NCBI GenBank assembly: GCA_020845705.1
Contig: JADLFH010000050.1
Coordinates: 49,128-113,127 of the forward strand
Source: Microthrixaceae bacterium
Lineage (GTDB): Bacteria > Actinomycetota > Acidimicrobiia > Acidimicrobiales > Microtrichaceae
Reading direction: 5' to 3'
Length of the DNA stretch: 64,000 bases
The translations under genes and the position numbers were made by a program. Below, piece by piece: positions 42,182 to 51,400 of this stretch. Every line of letters starts with the position of its first letter. The first letter of the stretch is position 1. The notes beneath the pieces were generated by a model that saw nothing but the letters and a program-made list of their open reading frames with translations, had not been told where the DNA came from and did not search any database.

Positions 42182-43732
42182 ATGCTGGGCATTTCCTCCG
42201 CGGAGTCTGAGTCACTCCGCTCCCGACCTGCGTATCCCGCGCGGCCCGTCTCTCCTCTCCGGGCGGCACCTCCGCTCGCCGCCGCTGAACCCTCTTCCTC
42301 GTCGAGCAGCAACACCAAGCCCCAGGATCAACGTCGAGCAATCGGCACGTTGTGGATGCTCGCCTCCATCGCTTTGGACGCGGCAATTCTTGCAACGGTC
42401 CTTCGCTCGTTCGTCAGCTTCAACGGTCGTCTCGAGAAGTCCTACGGAATCGTGTATCTCGCGCTTTCGCTCATCGCGTTGCTCCCCACCTACCGTCGAG
42501 GCAGGGTAGTGACGCGCCCGGCCGAGTCGTTCTTCCAGATCGCCACTCGGTTGACGCTCACTCCGATACTCACGGCTGCCCTGACGCTCACGCCGATCGT
42601 CTCAGCAGCCCTCGGCTTCGCGGAACTCGTCACAGCCACTCCTGGCACGGGTGCCGCGAGTGCTGGAATCAGCGAGTTCACCACATCGGTGTACCTGTCA
42701 CTCGTGGGTGTTTCGGTGCTCGGCGTCATGGCGTCCCGCGTGCTGATGTTCAAGCTGATCCAGCTTGCCCGCCGTCGCGGCTACGACCTGGAGGACACAC
42801 TCATCGTGGGGTCCGGGCCGGTGGGCGTCGAGCTGGCCGAGGCGCTCGAGCAGAACCCCGAGTTCGGTCTGATCCCCTCGGGCTTCATCGACCGATTCGA
42901 CGAGCGGCTGCCATATCCCATCATCGGGCGACCCGAGAACCTCCTCGAGATACTGGAGACCACCAGGGTCCGCCACGTGGTGTTGGCCTTCGGTGCCGCA
43001 ACCGACACGGAGCTTGTCGCCCAGGTTCGGCGCTGTGCGGTCCTGCCGGTGCAGTTCTACACCGTGCCTCGCTTCTTCGAGCTCGGCCTCGGCCAGGGGG
43101 GCGCGGGCCACGAGGTCAACGGATTCGCGCTCGTTGCTCTGCGACGGCCGGGTCGTGGCCACAGCATGTGGCCCCTCAAGCGGGCTCTCGACCTCGTGGT
43201 GTCGATCATGCTCCTCGTGTTGAGCGCCCCTGTGATGCTGTTGTGCGCTCTGCTGGTGAAGCGTTCGAGCCCCGGTCCCGTGTTCTTCAAGCAGGTACGC
43301 GTCGGTGTCAACGGTCGCCCGTTCGAGATCTTCAAGTTCCGCAGCATGCGCGTGAACGACGACCACGGCACCACATGGTCCGTGGATGAGGATCACCGTG
43401 TCACGAAGTTCGGCCATTTCCTGCGTCAGTCCCACCTGGACGAGTTGCCACAGCTGCTCAACGTCGTTCGGGGCGAGATGTCCATCGTCGGTCCCCGTCC
43501 GGAGCGCCCCTACTTCGTCGAACAGTTCGCGACCGAGATCGACGGCTACGACCACCGCCATCGCGTCCCCGCCGGCATCACCGGGTGGGCGCAGGTGAAC
43601 GGGTACTGGGGCGACACCTCGATCGAGGCTCGGGTGCGCTTGGACAACCGTTACATCGAGAACTGGTCGCCGTGGCGTGATCTGGTGATCACGCTTCGGA
43701 CCATTCCCACCCTGCTCGGCCGTCGGCGGTGA
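42182..43732 (+). CDS. Polyprenyl-phosphate sugar-1-phosphate transferase (WcaJ/WbaP-like priming enzyme)
   Basis: 516 residues. A Ser/Pro-rich cytoplasmic N-terminus, four membrane helices (residues about 55-195), a CoA-binding-like Rossmann domain (DTLIVGSGPVGVELAEALEQ), a fifth membrane helix near residue 345, and the bacterial sugar transferase domain with KRSSPGPVFFKQVRVG, KFRSM, LRQSHLDELPQLLNV and GEMSIVGPRPERP. It starts surface-polysaccharide synthesis by moving a sugar-1-phosphate from UDP-sugar to a polyprenyl phosphate. It is coupled by GTGA to the next GT2 gene. Confidence 0.92.
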   Translation: MLGISSAESESLRSRPAYPARPVSPLRAAPPLAAAEPSSSSSSNTKPQDQRRAIGTLWMLASIALDAAILATVLRSFVSFNGRLEKSYGIVYLALSLIALLPTYRRGRVVTRPAESFFQIATRLTLTPILTAALTLTPIVSAALGFAELVTATPGTGAASAGISEFTTSVYLSLVGVSVLGVMASRVLMFKLIQLARRRGYDLEDTLIVGSGPVGVELAEALEQNPEFGLIPSGFIDRFDERLPYPIIGRPENLLEILETTRVRHVVLAFGAATDTELVAQVRRCAVLPVQFYTVPRFFELGLGQGGAGHEVNGFALVALRRPGRGHSMWPLKRALDLVVSIMLLVLSAPVMLLCALLVKRSSPGPVFFKQVRVGVNGRPFEIFKFRSMRVNDDHGTTWSVDEDHRVTKFGHFLRQSHLDELPQLLNVVRGEMSIVGPRPERPYFVEQFATEIDGYDHRHRVPAGITGWAQVNGYWGDTSIEARVRLDNRYIENWSPWRDLVITLRTIPTLLGRRR

Positions 43733-44718
43733 CTTGCGACGACCTGGTCACGGTCGTCATCCCGACACTCAACGAGGAGCGTTCCCTGTCGGCGTGCCTC
43801 GACTCGGTTCTGGGACAGACCTACCCCAGCCTCGAAGTGCTGGTGGTCGACGGGGGTTCGACTGACCGCACTCGGGCGGTGGTCGACTCCTACGCCGCGG
43901 TGGATCCAAGGGTTCGGTTGATCGACAATCCGGGCCGTGTTCCACCCGCCGCCCTCAACGAGGCGGTCAGGGTGATGCGAGCTGACTGGCTGGTGAGGAT
44001 CGATGGGCACTCGACGGTTGCGCCCGACTACGTGGAGCGGGCCATGGGCCACCTCCGCTCCGGGGACTGGGGTGGCGTCGGCGGCCGCAAGGATGCCGTT
44101 GGACTCACCGATAAGGGCCGGGCAATCGCCGCGGCATTGGGTTCGCGCTTCGGAGTGGGGAACTCCACCTACCACCACGGGACGTCAACCCAGACGGTCG
44201 ACCATGTGCCCTTCGGTGCGTACGCCAGGCGCGTAGTCGAGGAGGTTGGTGGCTGGAACGAGTCGCTGCCCACGAACGAGGACTACGAGTTCGACCATCG
44301 GGTCCGCGAGACCGGCCGTGAACTGCTCTTCGACCCGGCGATGGCGATCGCCTGGGAATGTCGGCCCTCGATCCGGGCGTTCTGGCGTCAATACCGTCGA
44401 TACGGGAGAGGCAAGGCGAGCGTCGTTCGACTCCACCCCGGTTCCACCAAGCCGCGCCACCTCGCCGCCCCGGCGCTGGTCGTGTTGATGGCCTCGGGTG
44501 TGGCGGTGGCCCCGTGGCGACCTCGCTGGGCGATCGCCGCTCTGGTTCCCTACATCGTGGCGCTCACCGCGGCGACCGCGACGACTCTGCCGAAGGTTTC
44601 GGGTCGCGATGCCCGCAGAGCGGTTCCGCTGGCGTTCGCAGCCATGCACCTCGGATGGGGCCTGGGGTTCTGGGAGGGCGTTGCAGGGGCTTTCGCCCAT
44701 CACCTGGACGAATCCTGA
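43729..44718 (+). CDS. Family 2 glycosyltransferase with C-terminal membrane helices
   Basis: 329 residues from GTG 43729, coupled to the priming transferase. GT-A fold: VTVVIPTLNEERSLSACLDS at the start, VVDGGSTDRT, the metal-binding DXD-like RIDGHS and NEDYEFDHRV. Two or three membrane helices close the protein (about residues 240-315). It is similar in plan to succinoglycan/ExoA-type transferases. It adds a sugar to the lipid-linked intermediate in the same surface-glycan pathway. The donor and acceptor cannot be inferred. A tRNA gene follows. Confidence 0.88.
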   Translation: MTCDDLVTVVIPTLNEERSLSACLDSVLGQTYPSLEVLVVDGGSTDRTRAVVDSYAAVDPRVRLIDNPGRVPPAALNEAVRVMRADWLVRIDGHSTVAPDYVERAMGHLRSGDWGGVGGRKDAVGLTDKGRAIAAALGSRFGVGNSTYHHGTSTQTVDHVPFGAYARRVVEEVGGWNESLPTNEDYEFDHRVRETGRELLFDPAMAIAWECRPSIRAFWRQYRRYGRGKASVVRLHPGSTKPRHLAAPALVVLMASGVAVAPWRPRWAIAALVPYIVALTAATATTLPKVSGRDARRAVPLAFAAMHLGWGLGFWEGVAGAFAHHLDES

Positions 44719-44758
44719 TCCTGCGTGTCGGGCAGGCGGGTTACGGTGGGGCTGTCAT

Positions 44759-44831
44759 TCGCGGGTAGTTCAATTGGCAGAACGCTGGACTTTGGATCCG
44801 GAGGTTGCAGGTTCGATCCCTGCCCCGCGAG
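44759..44831 (+). tRNA. tRNA-Gln (anticodon TTG)
   Basis: 73 bases fold as a complete cloverleaf. The acceptor stem pairs TCGCGGG with CCCGCGA, the anticodon arm CTGGA-CTTTGGA-TCCGG puts TTG at positions 34-36, and the T arm is GCAGG-TTCGATC-CCTGC. The discriminator base is G, as expected for glutamine. The 3' CCA is not encoded. It lies between the GT2 gene and glmU; TACGGT at 44742-44747 could be its -10 element. Confidence 0.96.
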
Positions 44832-44854
44832 CCTGTTCCGAGGGGATTTCGACA

Positions 44855-45949
44855 ATGCCTGAACACGCTCCGACCCACGCGATCGTTCTCGCCGCCGGCG
44901 AGGGCTCACGGATGCGCTCGGAACGCCCCAAGCCGCTCCATCGGCTGTGTGGCCGTCCGATGCTCATGTACGTGCTCGACGCGCTCGCCGGATGTGGGCT
45001 CGATGTCGCGACGATCGTGGTGGGGCACAAGGCCGACTGGGTCACCAAGAAGGTCGGCGAGGAGGACGTGGGATTCGCGCTGGAGTTCGTCGAGCAGCGA
45101 GTGCGGCGAGGCACCGGCGATGCGACCCTCATAGGTCTGGTCGGACTTCCTGACGACGAGGAGGATTCCGACGTGGTGGTCGTGCCCGGCGACACACCGT
45201 TGCTTCGCAGCGAGACCCTCGCCCGCCTGGTCCAACGCCATCGCGACAGCGACGCTGCGGCGACGGTTCTGTCGATGCGCGTGAGCGGCGACTCGGCCTA
45301 CGGAAGGGTCGTTCGAGGCAAGGAGGGCCGCGTCGTGAGGATCGTCGAACAGCAGGACGCCGGCGAGGAGGAGTTGGCCATCGACGAAGTGAACACTTCG
45401 GTCTACTGCTTCCGGCGGTCGGTGCTCGCGCCGGCTCTGCGTCGCATCGGGCCCGACAACGCCCAGGGTGAGTACTACCTGACCGACGTGATCGAGGTCC
45501 TCTCGGGTGCCGGCTACGCAGTCGAATCGGTGCTCGTGGACGATCCGATCGAGACGGCGGGAGTCAACGATCGGCTGCAACTCGCCGTGGCGGAGGCGGA
45601 ACTCAGGCGACGCACCAACGAGAGGCTCCTTCGGTCCGGCGTGACGATGCTTGATCCGACCAACACCTTCGTCGACACCACCGTCAGGGTCGGCCAGGAC
45701 GTCACGCTGTTCCCGGGCACGCTGCTCCAGGGCGACACGACCATCGGGGACGGCACCGAGATCGGGCCGAACACCCGTCTCGACGACTGCCGGGTGGGTT
45801 CGGCCTGCGTGGTCGAGAACTCCACCGGTCGCCGCGCCACCATTGGGGACTCTGCCCACGTTGGCCCGTACGCGGTGTTGGCGCCGGGTGCGGACATCCC
45901 GGCGAACCACCGCACCGGTCCGTTCTACAATTCCACAGCCACGGGCTGA
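44855..45949 (+). CDS. glmU: GlcNAc-1-phosphate uridylyltransferase, GlmU without acetyltransferase domain
   Basis: 364 residues from ATG 44855 with AGGGGA upstream. Residues 1-235 are the full pyrophosphorylase domain: AIVLAAGEGSRM, RPKPLHRLCGRPM, VVPGDTPLLR, and NTSVYCFRR. A short left-handed beta-helix follows (TLLQGDTTIGDGTEIGPNTR to GPYAVLAPGADI) and the protein ends at PFYNSTATG. Normal GlmU is 450-490 residues and carries the acetyl-CoA-dependent acetyltransferase on the longer beta-helix; its active-site His region is absent. There is no leftover coding sequence before prs, so this is a real domain loss. It makes UDP-GlcNAc if GlcNAc-1-P is supplied by another enzyme. Confidence 0.88.
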   Translation: MPEHAPTHAIVLAAGEGSRMRSERPKPLHRLCGRPMLMYVLDALAGCGLDVATIVVGHKADWVTKKVGEEDVGFALEFVEQRVRRGTGDATLIGLVGLPDDEEDSDVVVVPGDTPLLRSETLARLVQRHRDSDAAATVLSMRVSGDSAYGRVVRGKEGRVVRIVEQQDAGEEELAIDEVNTSVYCFRRSVLAPALRRIGPDNAQGEYYLTDVIEVLSGAGYAVESVLVDDPIETAGVNDRLQLAVAEAELRRRTNERLLRSGVTMLDPTNTFVDTTVRVGQDVTLFPGTLLQGDTTIGDGTEIGPNTRLDDCRVGSACVVENSTGRRATIGDSAHVGPYAVLAPGADIPANHRTGPFYNSTATG

Positions 45950-45959
45950 GGGAGCCGCA

Positions 45960-46949
45960 TTGGAGCTGGAACTGGTCACGAAGAAGCGGCTGCATCTGGT
46001 CGCGGGCCGAAGTCACCGCGAGCTTGCAGTAGAGGTGGCGCAGTGCCTGGGTGTGGACCTGGGGGAGGTCAACATCTCGGAGTTCGCCAACGGCGAGATC
46101 CACTGTCGCTTCGGCCAGTCGATCCGCGGCGCGGATGTGTTCATCTTCCAGGGTCACTGCTCGAGCCCTGAGATGTCGATCAACGACGCCCTGATGGAAC
46201 AGCTCATCATGGTCGACGCTGCGCATCGCGCCTCGGCGAAGCGCATCACTGTCGTGGCGCCGATGTTCGGCTACGCCCGCCAGGACCGCAAGGCAGAGGG
46301 CCGGGAACCCATCACCGCGAAGCTGATCGCCAACCTCCTCGCCGCGGCTGGGGCGAAGCGTCTGGTGTCGGTCGACCTTCACTCTGGGCAGATCCAAGGC
46401 TTCTTCGACGGTCCCGTCGACCATCTCACCGCGATGCCTGTTCTGGTGGACTGGATGGCCGAGAACCTGCCCGAGGACCTGGTGGTGGTGTCGCCCGACG
46501 CGGGTCGGGTGAAGGTGGCCGAGCGCTACGCCAACCAACTCCACGCGGACATCGCCATCGTCCACAAGCGGCGGGTGCGAGGCGAGAAGAACACCGTGGT
46601 GGCCAAGGACGTTGTGGGCGAGGTCCGGGGCCGCACATGCGTGCTCATCGACGACATGATCGACACGGCGGGGACGATCGTGGCCGCTGCCGAGCAGCTT
46701 GCCGACCACGGCGCTTCGGTGGTGTACGCGGCGTGTACCCACGGAGTGTTCTCCGGGCAGGCCATCGATCGGATCAAGAACTCGGTCCTCGAGAAGGTCG
46801 TGGTCACCAACACGCTGCCGCTTCCGCCCGAGAAGCAGCTCGACAAGATCGAGGTGCTGTCGGCTGCGAAGATCATCGCGGACGCGATCGACGCCGTGTT
46901 CGAGGACACGTCGGTCTCGGAGATCTTCGACGGCCAGAACCAGAGCTGA
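45960..46949 (+). CDS. prs: Ribose-phosphate pyrophosphokinase
   Basis: 329 residues using TTG 45960, which has GGGAG six bases upstream; no ATG or GTG occurs near the homology start (LELVTKKRLHLVAGRSHREL). Motifs: SEFANGEIHCRFGQSIRGAD, YARQDRKAEGREPITAK, DLHSGQIQGFFDGPVDHLTA (divalent-metal and ATP site) and the PRPP loop VLIDDMIDTAGT. It makes PRPP from ribose 5-phosphate and ATP for nucleotide, His and Trp synthesis and, here, for the UbiA-type phosphoribosyltransferase. It lies 10 bases after glmU, the usual actinobacterial order. Confidence 0.94.
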   Translation: MELELVTKKRLHLVAGRSHRELAVEVAQCLGVDLGEVNISEFANGEIHCRFGQSIRGADVFIFQGHCSSPEMSINDALMEQLIMVDAAHRASAKRITVVAPMFGYARQDRKAEGREPITAKLIANLLAAAGAKRLVSVDLHSGQIQGFFDGPVDHLTAMPVLVDWMAENLPEDLVVVSPDAGRVKVAERYANQLHADIAIVHKRRVRGEKNTVVAKDVVGEVRGRTCVLIDDMIDTAGTIVAAAEQLADHGASVVYAACTHGVFSGQAIDRIKNSVLEKVVVTNTLPLPPEKQLDKIEVLSAAKIIADAIDAVFEDTSVSEIFDGQNQS

Positions 46950-47032
46950 GCGCGCCTTGCGAACCGGGCGAGGGGACCACCGGATCGGTCGCGGTCTTCT
47001 CCCAGCTCGGCCGGGGCGGGCGTGGTGGCGAG

Positions 47033-47063
47033 TTGGTGGCCGCCGGTGGCGCCCCGATAACAT
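47033..47063 (+). promoter_or_regulatory. Possible rplY promoter
   Basis: TTGGTG (47033-47038) and TAACAT (47058-47063) are 19 bases apart in the 170-base gap between prs and rplY. The match is moderate and the spacing long. The leader would be about 50 bases. Confidence 0.3.
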
Positions 47064-47119
47064 CATCGACCGGCCTGACGCCCTGTCGCGCGCCGTTGAG
47101 CAGTTTCCAGGAGCCTCCG

Positions 47120-47803
47120 ATGAACGTCGTCCCCCTCTCCGCCACCACCGGTCGTGACACCGGCAAAGGCGCGAACCGGCGTCTGCGCACGGAGGGGAAG
47201 ATCCCCGGGACCGTCTACGGGCTCGACGCGGCGCCGGCGACCGTCACCATCGACCGCGGCGACCTTCGCCGGGCGCTCACCACGCCCGCGGGCATCAACG
47301 CGCTCCTCGAGCTGAGCTACGACGGTGCCAGCCAGTACGCGCTCGTGAAGGAGATCCAGCGCCATCCGGTGCGGCGCGATCCGATCCACGTGGACCTCCA
47401 ACGCATCGACCCCGAGAAGCCGATGGCTCTGACCGTCCCCGTGATGTTGAAGGGTGAAGCGAAGAAGGTCACCTCCAACGGCGGCATGGTCGACCATGTG
47501 ATGACCTCGTTGCTGGTTTCGGTGCGGCCCGACTCGATCCCCAACTCGATCTCGATATCGATCAGCGATCTGGAGATCGACCACACCATCTCGGTTGGAG
47601 AGCTCCAACTCCCCCCAGGGGTCACCACCGAGGTCGACCCCGGTGCCACCGTGGTCACAGCCTCGCTGACCCGTGCAGCGATGGTTGCGGCCCGAGCGGC
47701 AGCGAAGGCAGCCGATGCCGACGCCGGCGAGGACGGGGGCAGCGAAGCCGAGGCCGGCGGCGAAGACGGTGGGGACGGCGCTGAGAGCGCCGACGAAGCC
47801 TGA
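47120..47803 (+). CDS. rplY: 50S ribosomal protein bL25 (Ctc form)
   Basis: 227 residues from ATG 47120 with AGGAG at -8. The N-terminal 5S rRNA-binding domain runs over residues 1-95 (PLSATTGRDTGKGANRRLRT, KEIQRHPVRRDPIHVDLQ), followed by the C-terminal Ctc beta domain to about residue 190. The last 35 residues are an acidic Ala/Gly/Glu/Asp tail. It binds 5S rRNA in the central protuberance. It stands between prs and pth as in many actinobacteria. Confidence 0.94.
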   Translation: MNVVPLSATTGRDTGKGANRRLRTEGKIPGTVYGLDAAPATVTIDRGDLRRALTTPAGINALLELSYDGASQYALVKEIQRHPVRRDPIHVDLQRIDPEKPMALTVPVMLKGEAKKVTSNGGMVDHVMTSLLVSVRPDSIPNSISISISDLEIDHTISVGELQLPPGVTTEVDPGATVVTASLTRAAMVAARAAAKAADADAGEDGGSEAEAGGEDGGDGAESADEA

Positions 47804-47811
47804 GCCACCGC

Positions 47812-48432
47812 GTGGTTGGGCGACGGGGAGCCGGTAATCCTCGCCGCGGCACACCCTCGGACCTGCTCGTGGTTGGCTTGGGCAATCCGGGCAAGGAGTA
47901 TGCCCACACCCGCCACAACGCGGGCGCCGACGCGGTGGAGCTCGTCGCCTCACGCCACGGCGAGCGCCTGAAGGCATCCAAGGACGCGTCGGCTCTGGTG
48001 GCTGAGCTGCGCATCGGGGACGCCCGCGTGGCCGCCGCCGTGCCCACAACCTTCATGAACGACTCGGGACGCGCTGTCGCCCCGCTGATGAGGCGTTTCG
48101 GGATAGACGACCCCGCCAAGTTGGTCGTGGTACATGACGAGTTGGACCTGGAGCCAGGGCGATTGAAGCTCAAGGTCGGCGGTGGTCTGGCGGGCCACAA
48201 CGGATTGCGTTCGATCGTGGCCCACCTCCACACCCACGACTTCGTGCGGGTTCGCATCGGGGTTGGCAAGCCGCCTGGCGGCGCGCAACGTGGTGTCGAC
48301 CACGTGCTGACCCGGCCACCGAAGAGCGAGGCTGGGGCGCTCGCCGTGAGCGTCGCGCAGGCCGCGGATGCGGTGGAGGCGATCGTGGTGGACGGACCCG
48401 AAGCCGCGATGGTGCGGTTCAACGCACGCTGA
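47812..48432 (+). CDS. pth: Peptidyl-tRNA hydrolase
   Basis: 206 residues from GTG 47812, 8 bases after rplY. The family core starts at about residue 17: LLVVGLGNPGKEYAHTRHNA with the catalytic His, then FMNDSGRAV, VVVHDELDLEPG and GGLAGHNGLRSI. It releases tRNA from peptidyl-tRNA that dropped off the ribosome. A 16-residue Arg/Gly-rich N-terminal extension precedes the core, so the real start might be further in. Its stop shares one base with the mfd start (TGATG). Confidence 0.93.
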   Translation: MVGRRGAGNPRRGTPSDLLVVGLGNPGKEYAHTRHNAGADAVELVASRHGERLKASKDASALVAELRIGDARVAAAVPTTFMNDSGRAVAPLMRRFGIDDPAKLVVVHDELDLEPGRLKLKVGGGLAGHNGLRSIVAHLHTHDFVRVRIGVGKPPGGAQRGVDHVLTRPPKSEAGALAVSVAQAADAVEAIVVDGPEAAMVRFNAR

Positions 48433-51400
48433 TGGCCGGGCCGCTCACGTCGCTGCTGCGGGCGGTCGCCGACGATCCGGCGTTCATCGCGGTAGCGGGG
48501 CTCAAGGACGCCACTGTGGCCGTCGCGGAAGGCGGCAGGGCGGCCGTCGTAGGCGCCCTTGCGCTCACGGGTGACCGCAGACCGATCCTGGTGGCCGTGC
48601 CTACCGGCGCCGAGGCGGAACGACTGGCGTCGGATCTGGCCACCTTCCTCGGTGCCGGTGAGGTCGAGCTGTTTCCGGCATGGGAGACCCTGCCCTTCGA
48701 GCGGGTCAGCCCGTCGGTGGAGACGATGGGCCGCCGCATGCGGGTGATGTGGCGGCTGCGCGACCCTCAACGGGCGCCGGCCGTGGTGGTTGCACCTGCC
48801 AGAGCTCTCGTCCAGCGCCTCGGCCCTCACGTGGAAGACGTGGAGCCCATCCACGTCGAAGTGGGATCGCAAGTGGATCTCGCTGAGCTGATCGAACGAC
48901 TCGTGCTGTCGGGCTACAGGCGGGAGTACCAGGTGGAACACCGTGGTGAGGTCGCGGTGCGGGGCTCGATCGTCGACGTGTTCCCCTCGACTTCGGACGC
49001 GCCGATTCGAATGGACCTGTGGGGCGACGAAGTCGACCGTCTCTGCGAGTTCGCTGTGGCCGACCAGCGCGCCGGGGCCGAGGTCGGGTCGGTCGAGGTC
49101 TTCCCGTGCCGAGAGCTGCTGCCGACCCGGGAGGTGAGCGAGCGCGCGCAGGCGCTCATCGCAACGGCGCCGTGGGGCCGGGAGCAGTGGCAGCGGCTTG
49201 CCGACGGCGAAACCTTCGACGGAATGGAGTCGTGGCTGCCGTGGGTGTGTGAGCGAACCCACGTGTTGGGCGACCTGCTCCCCGACGATGCCCTCGTGCT
49301 TGCCGTCGAGCCGCATCGCTTCCGGGCGCGGGCCACAGAGATCGTCGCCGAGGAGACCGATCTCGCCGACGTGCTGGCCGGCACCTGGGCTGCGACAGGC
49401 GAGATGCCGCGCCTGCATGTGGATGAGGCGGAAGTGCTGGGGGGATCGACCGTCCCGCTGTGGAAGGTGCTCGCGTCGCCCGACGGCCCCTCGACGCCAC
49501 GGGTGAGCACCTCGGGTTGGGCACAGGCGGTGGGCGACGCGTCGGTGTTGTTCGGCCAGATCCGCGACCTGGCCGGCGCCGGGTATCGCGTCGCTGTGGC
49601 GGCCGAGGGGGCCGGCTCCGCCGAGCGCGTCGCCTCGCTCCTGCGTGAGCACGGCATGGACTGGCCCGTCGTGTCGGTGGAAGGTGATCGCTTCTTGGAT
49701 CCGGGCGGCCGGATCGTGGCCGCGGCACCGCTGGAGCGCGGTGTCGTGTTGCCCGAGGCGAAGGTGGCCATCCTCTCCGAGGCCGACCTGACGGGCCGCC
49801 GACGCACCCATCGTGCGGCACGGCCGCGCCGCCGTGCCGCGCAGGGCTTCTTCGACGACCTCGGGGTGGGCAGCTACGTGGTGCACCATCACCACGGCGT
49901 CGCCCGCTTCGCCGGCATGGTGAAACGGACCATCGGCGGTACCGAGCGGGACTACCTGCTGTTGGAGTACCGGGGCGACGACAAGCTCTATGTCCCCTCC
50001 GACCAGATCGACGCGGTCCGTCTCTACTCCGGTGGCGAAACCCCACGGCTGTCGAAGATGGGCGGCGCGGATTTCGCCCGGACCAAGGCGACGGTGCGCG
50101 AAGAGGTCCACCAGATCGCGCAGGAACTGGTGGTGCTGTACCAGAAGCGGCTCCACACCTCTGGACACGCCTTCGGCCCCGACACCCCGTGGCAGCTCGA
50201 GCTGGAGGCGGCGTTCCCCTACCAGGAGACTCCTGACCAGCTCCAGGCCATCGCCGATGTCAAGGCCGACATGGAGAGCGACCGTCCGATGGACCGGCTC
50301 GTGTGCGGGGACGTCGGCTTCGGCAAGACCGAAGTGGCCCTTCGCGCCGCGTTCAAGGCCATCCAGGAGGGCAAGCAGGTGGCGGTGCTGGTGCCCACCA
50401 CGTTGTTGGCCCAGCAACATCACTCCACCTTCAGCGAACGGCTCGCCCCCTACCCGATCCGGGTCGAGGTCCTGAGCCGCTTCCTCACGAACGCCGAGGC
50501 GAAGGCGGTGGCAAAGGGGGTGTCGGCCGGCGAGGTCGATCTGGTCATCGGCACGCATCGCCTGCTCTCCGAGGACATCTCCTTCCAGCGCCTGGGTCTG
50601 TTGGTGGTCGACGAGGAGCAGCGTTTCGGGGTCAGCCACAAAGAGGCCATCAAGAAGCTCTCAGAGCACGTCGACGTGTTGACGTTGACCGCCACGCCGA
50701 TACCCCGGACCCTGGAGATGAGCCTCACCGGCATCCGGGACCTGTCTTTGTTGCAGACGCCGCCGGCTGAGCGCCAGCCGATCCTCACCTACGTGGGCGA
50801 CTACGACGAGCGGGCCGTGTCGGAGGCGATCCGTCGTGAACTGCTCCGTGACGGCCAGGTGTTCTTCGTGCACAACCGCGTCGCCGACATCGAGCTGGTG
50901 GCGAACGGTCTGCGGGAGCTGGTCCCCGAAGCCCGGGTCAGCGTTGCACACGGCCAGATGGACGAGGGGACCCTGGAGCGGGTGGTGGTCGACTTCTGGG
51001 AGGGCAGCGCCGACGTGTTGGTCTGCACCACCATCATCGAATCAGGCATCGACATGCCGACGGTGAACACCCTGGTGGTTGACCGCGCCGACATGTTGGG
51101 ACTGGGCCAGCTGCACCAGCTTCGGGGTCGGGTCGGCCGCGCCGGCCAACGTGCATACGCCTACCTGTTCCATCCCCCGGACCGGGAGCTCACCGAGGAG
51201 GCCTACGAACGGCTGCGGACCATCGGCGAGTCGACGGAGCTGGGATCGGGGTTCCGCATCGCGATGCGAGATCTGGAGATTCGTGGTGCCGGGAACCTGT
51301 TGGGCACTGGTCAGTCCGGACATGTCGCTGCGGTCGGATACGACCTGTACTGCCAGATGGTCTCCGAGGCGATCGACGAGCTGAACGGAGTGGAGACCCC

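Noticed and set aside
44498..44854. In-frame glmU extension through the tRNA-Gln gene
   Set aside because: The uridylyltransferase domain begins at ATG 44855; the extension covers a complete tRNA and part of the GT2 gene.
47655..50639. Open frame of 994 codons on the minus strand opposite rplY, pth and mfd
   Set aside because: It is a high-GC third-position shadow: the plus strand has recognisable full-length bL25, Pth and Mfd, and the minus translation is rich in Arg/His/Gly without any family motif.
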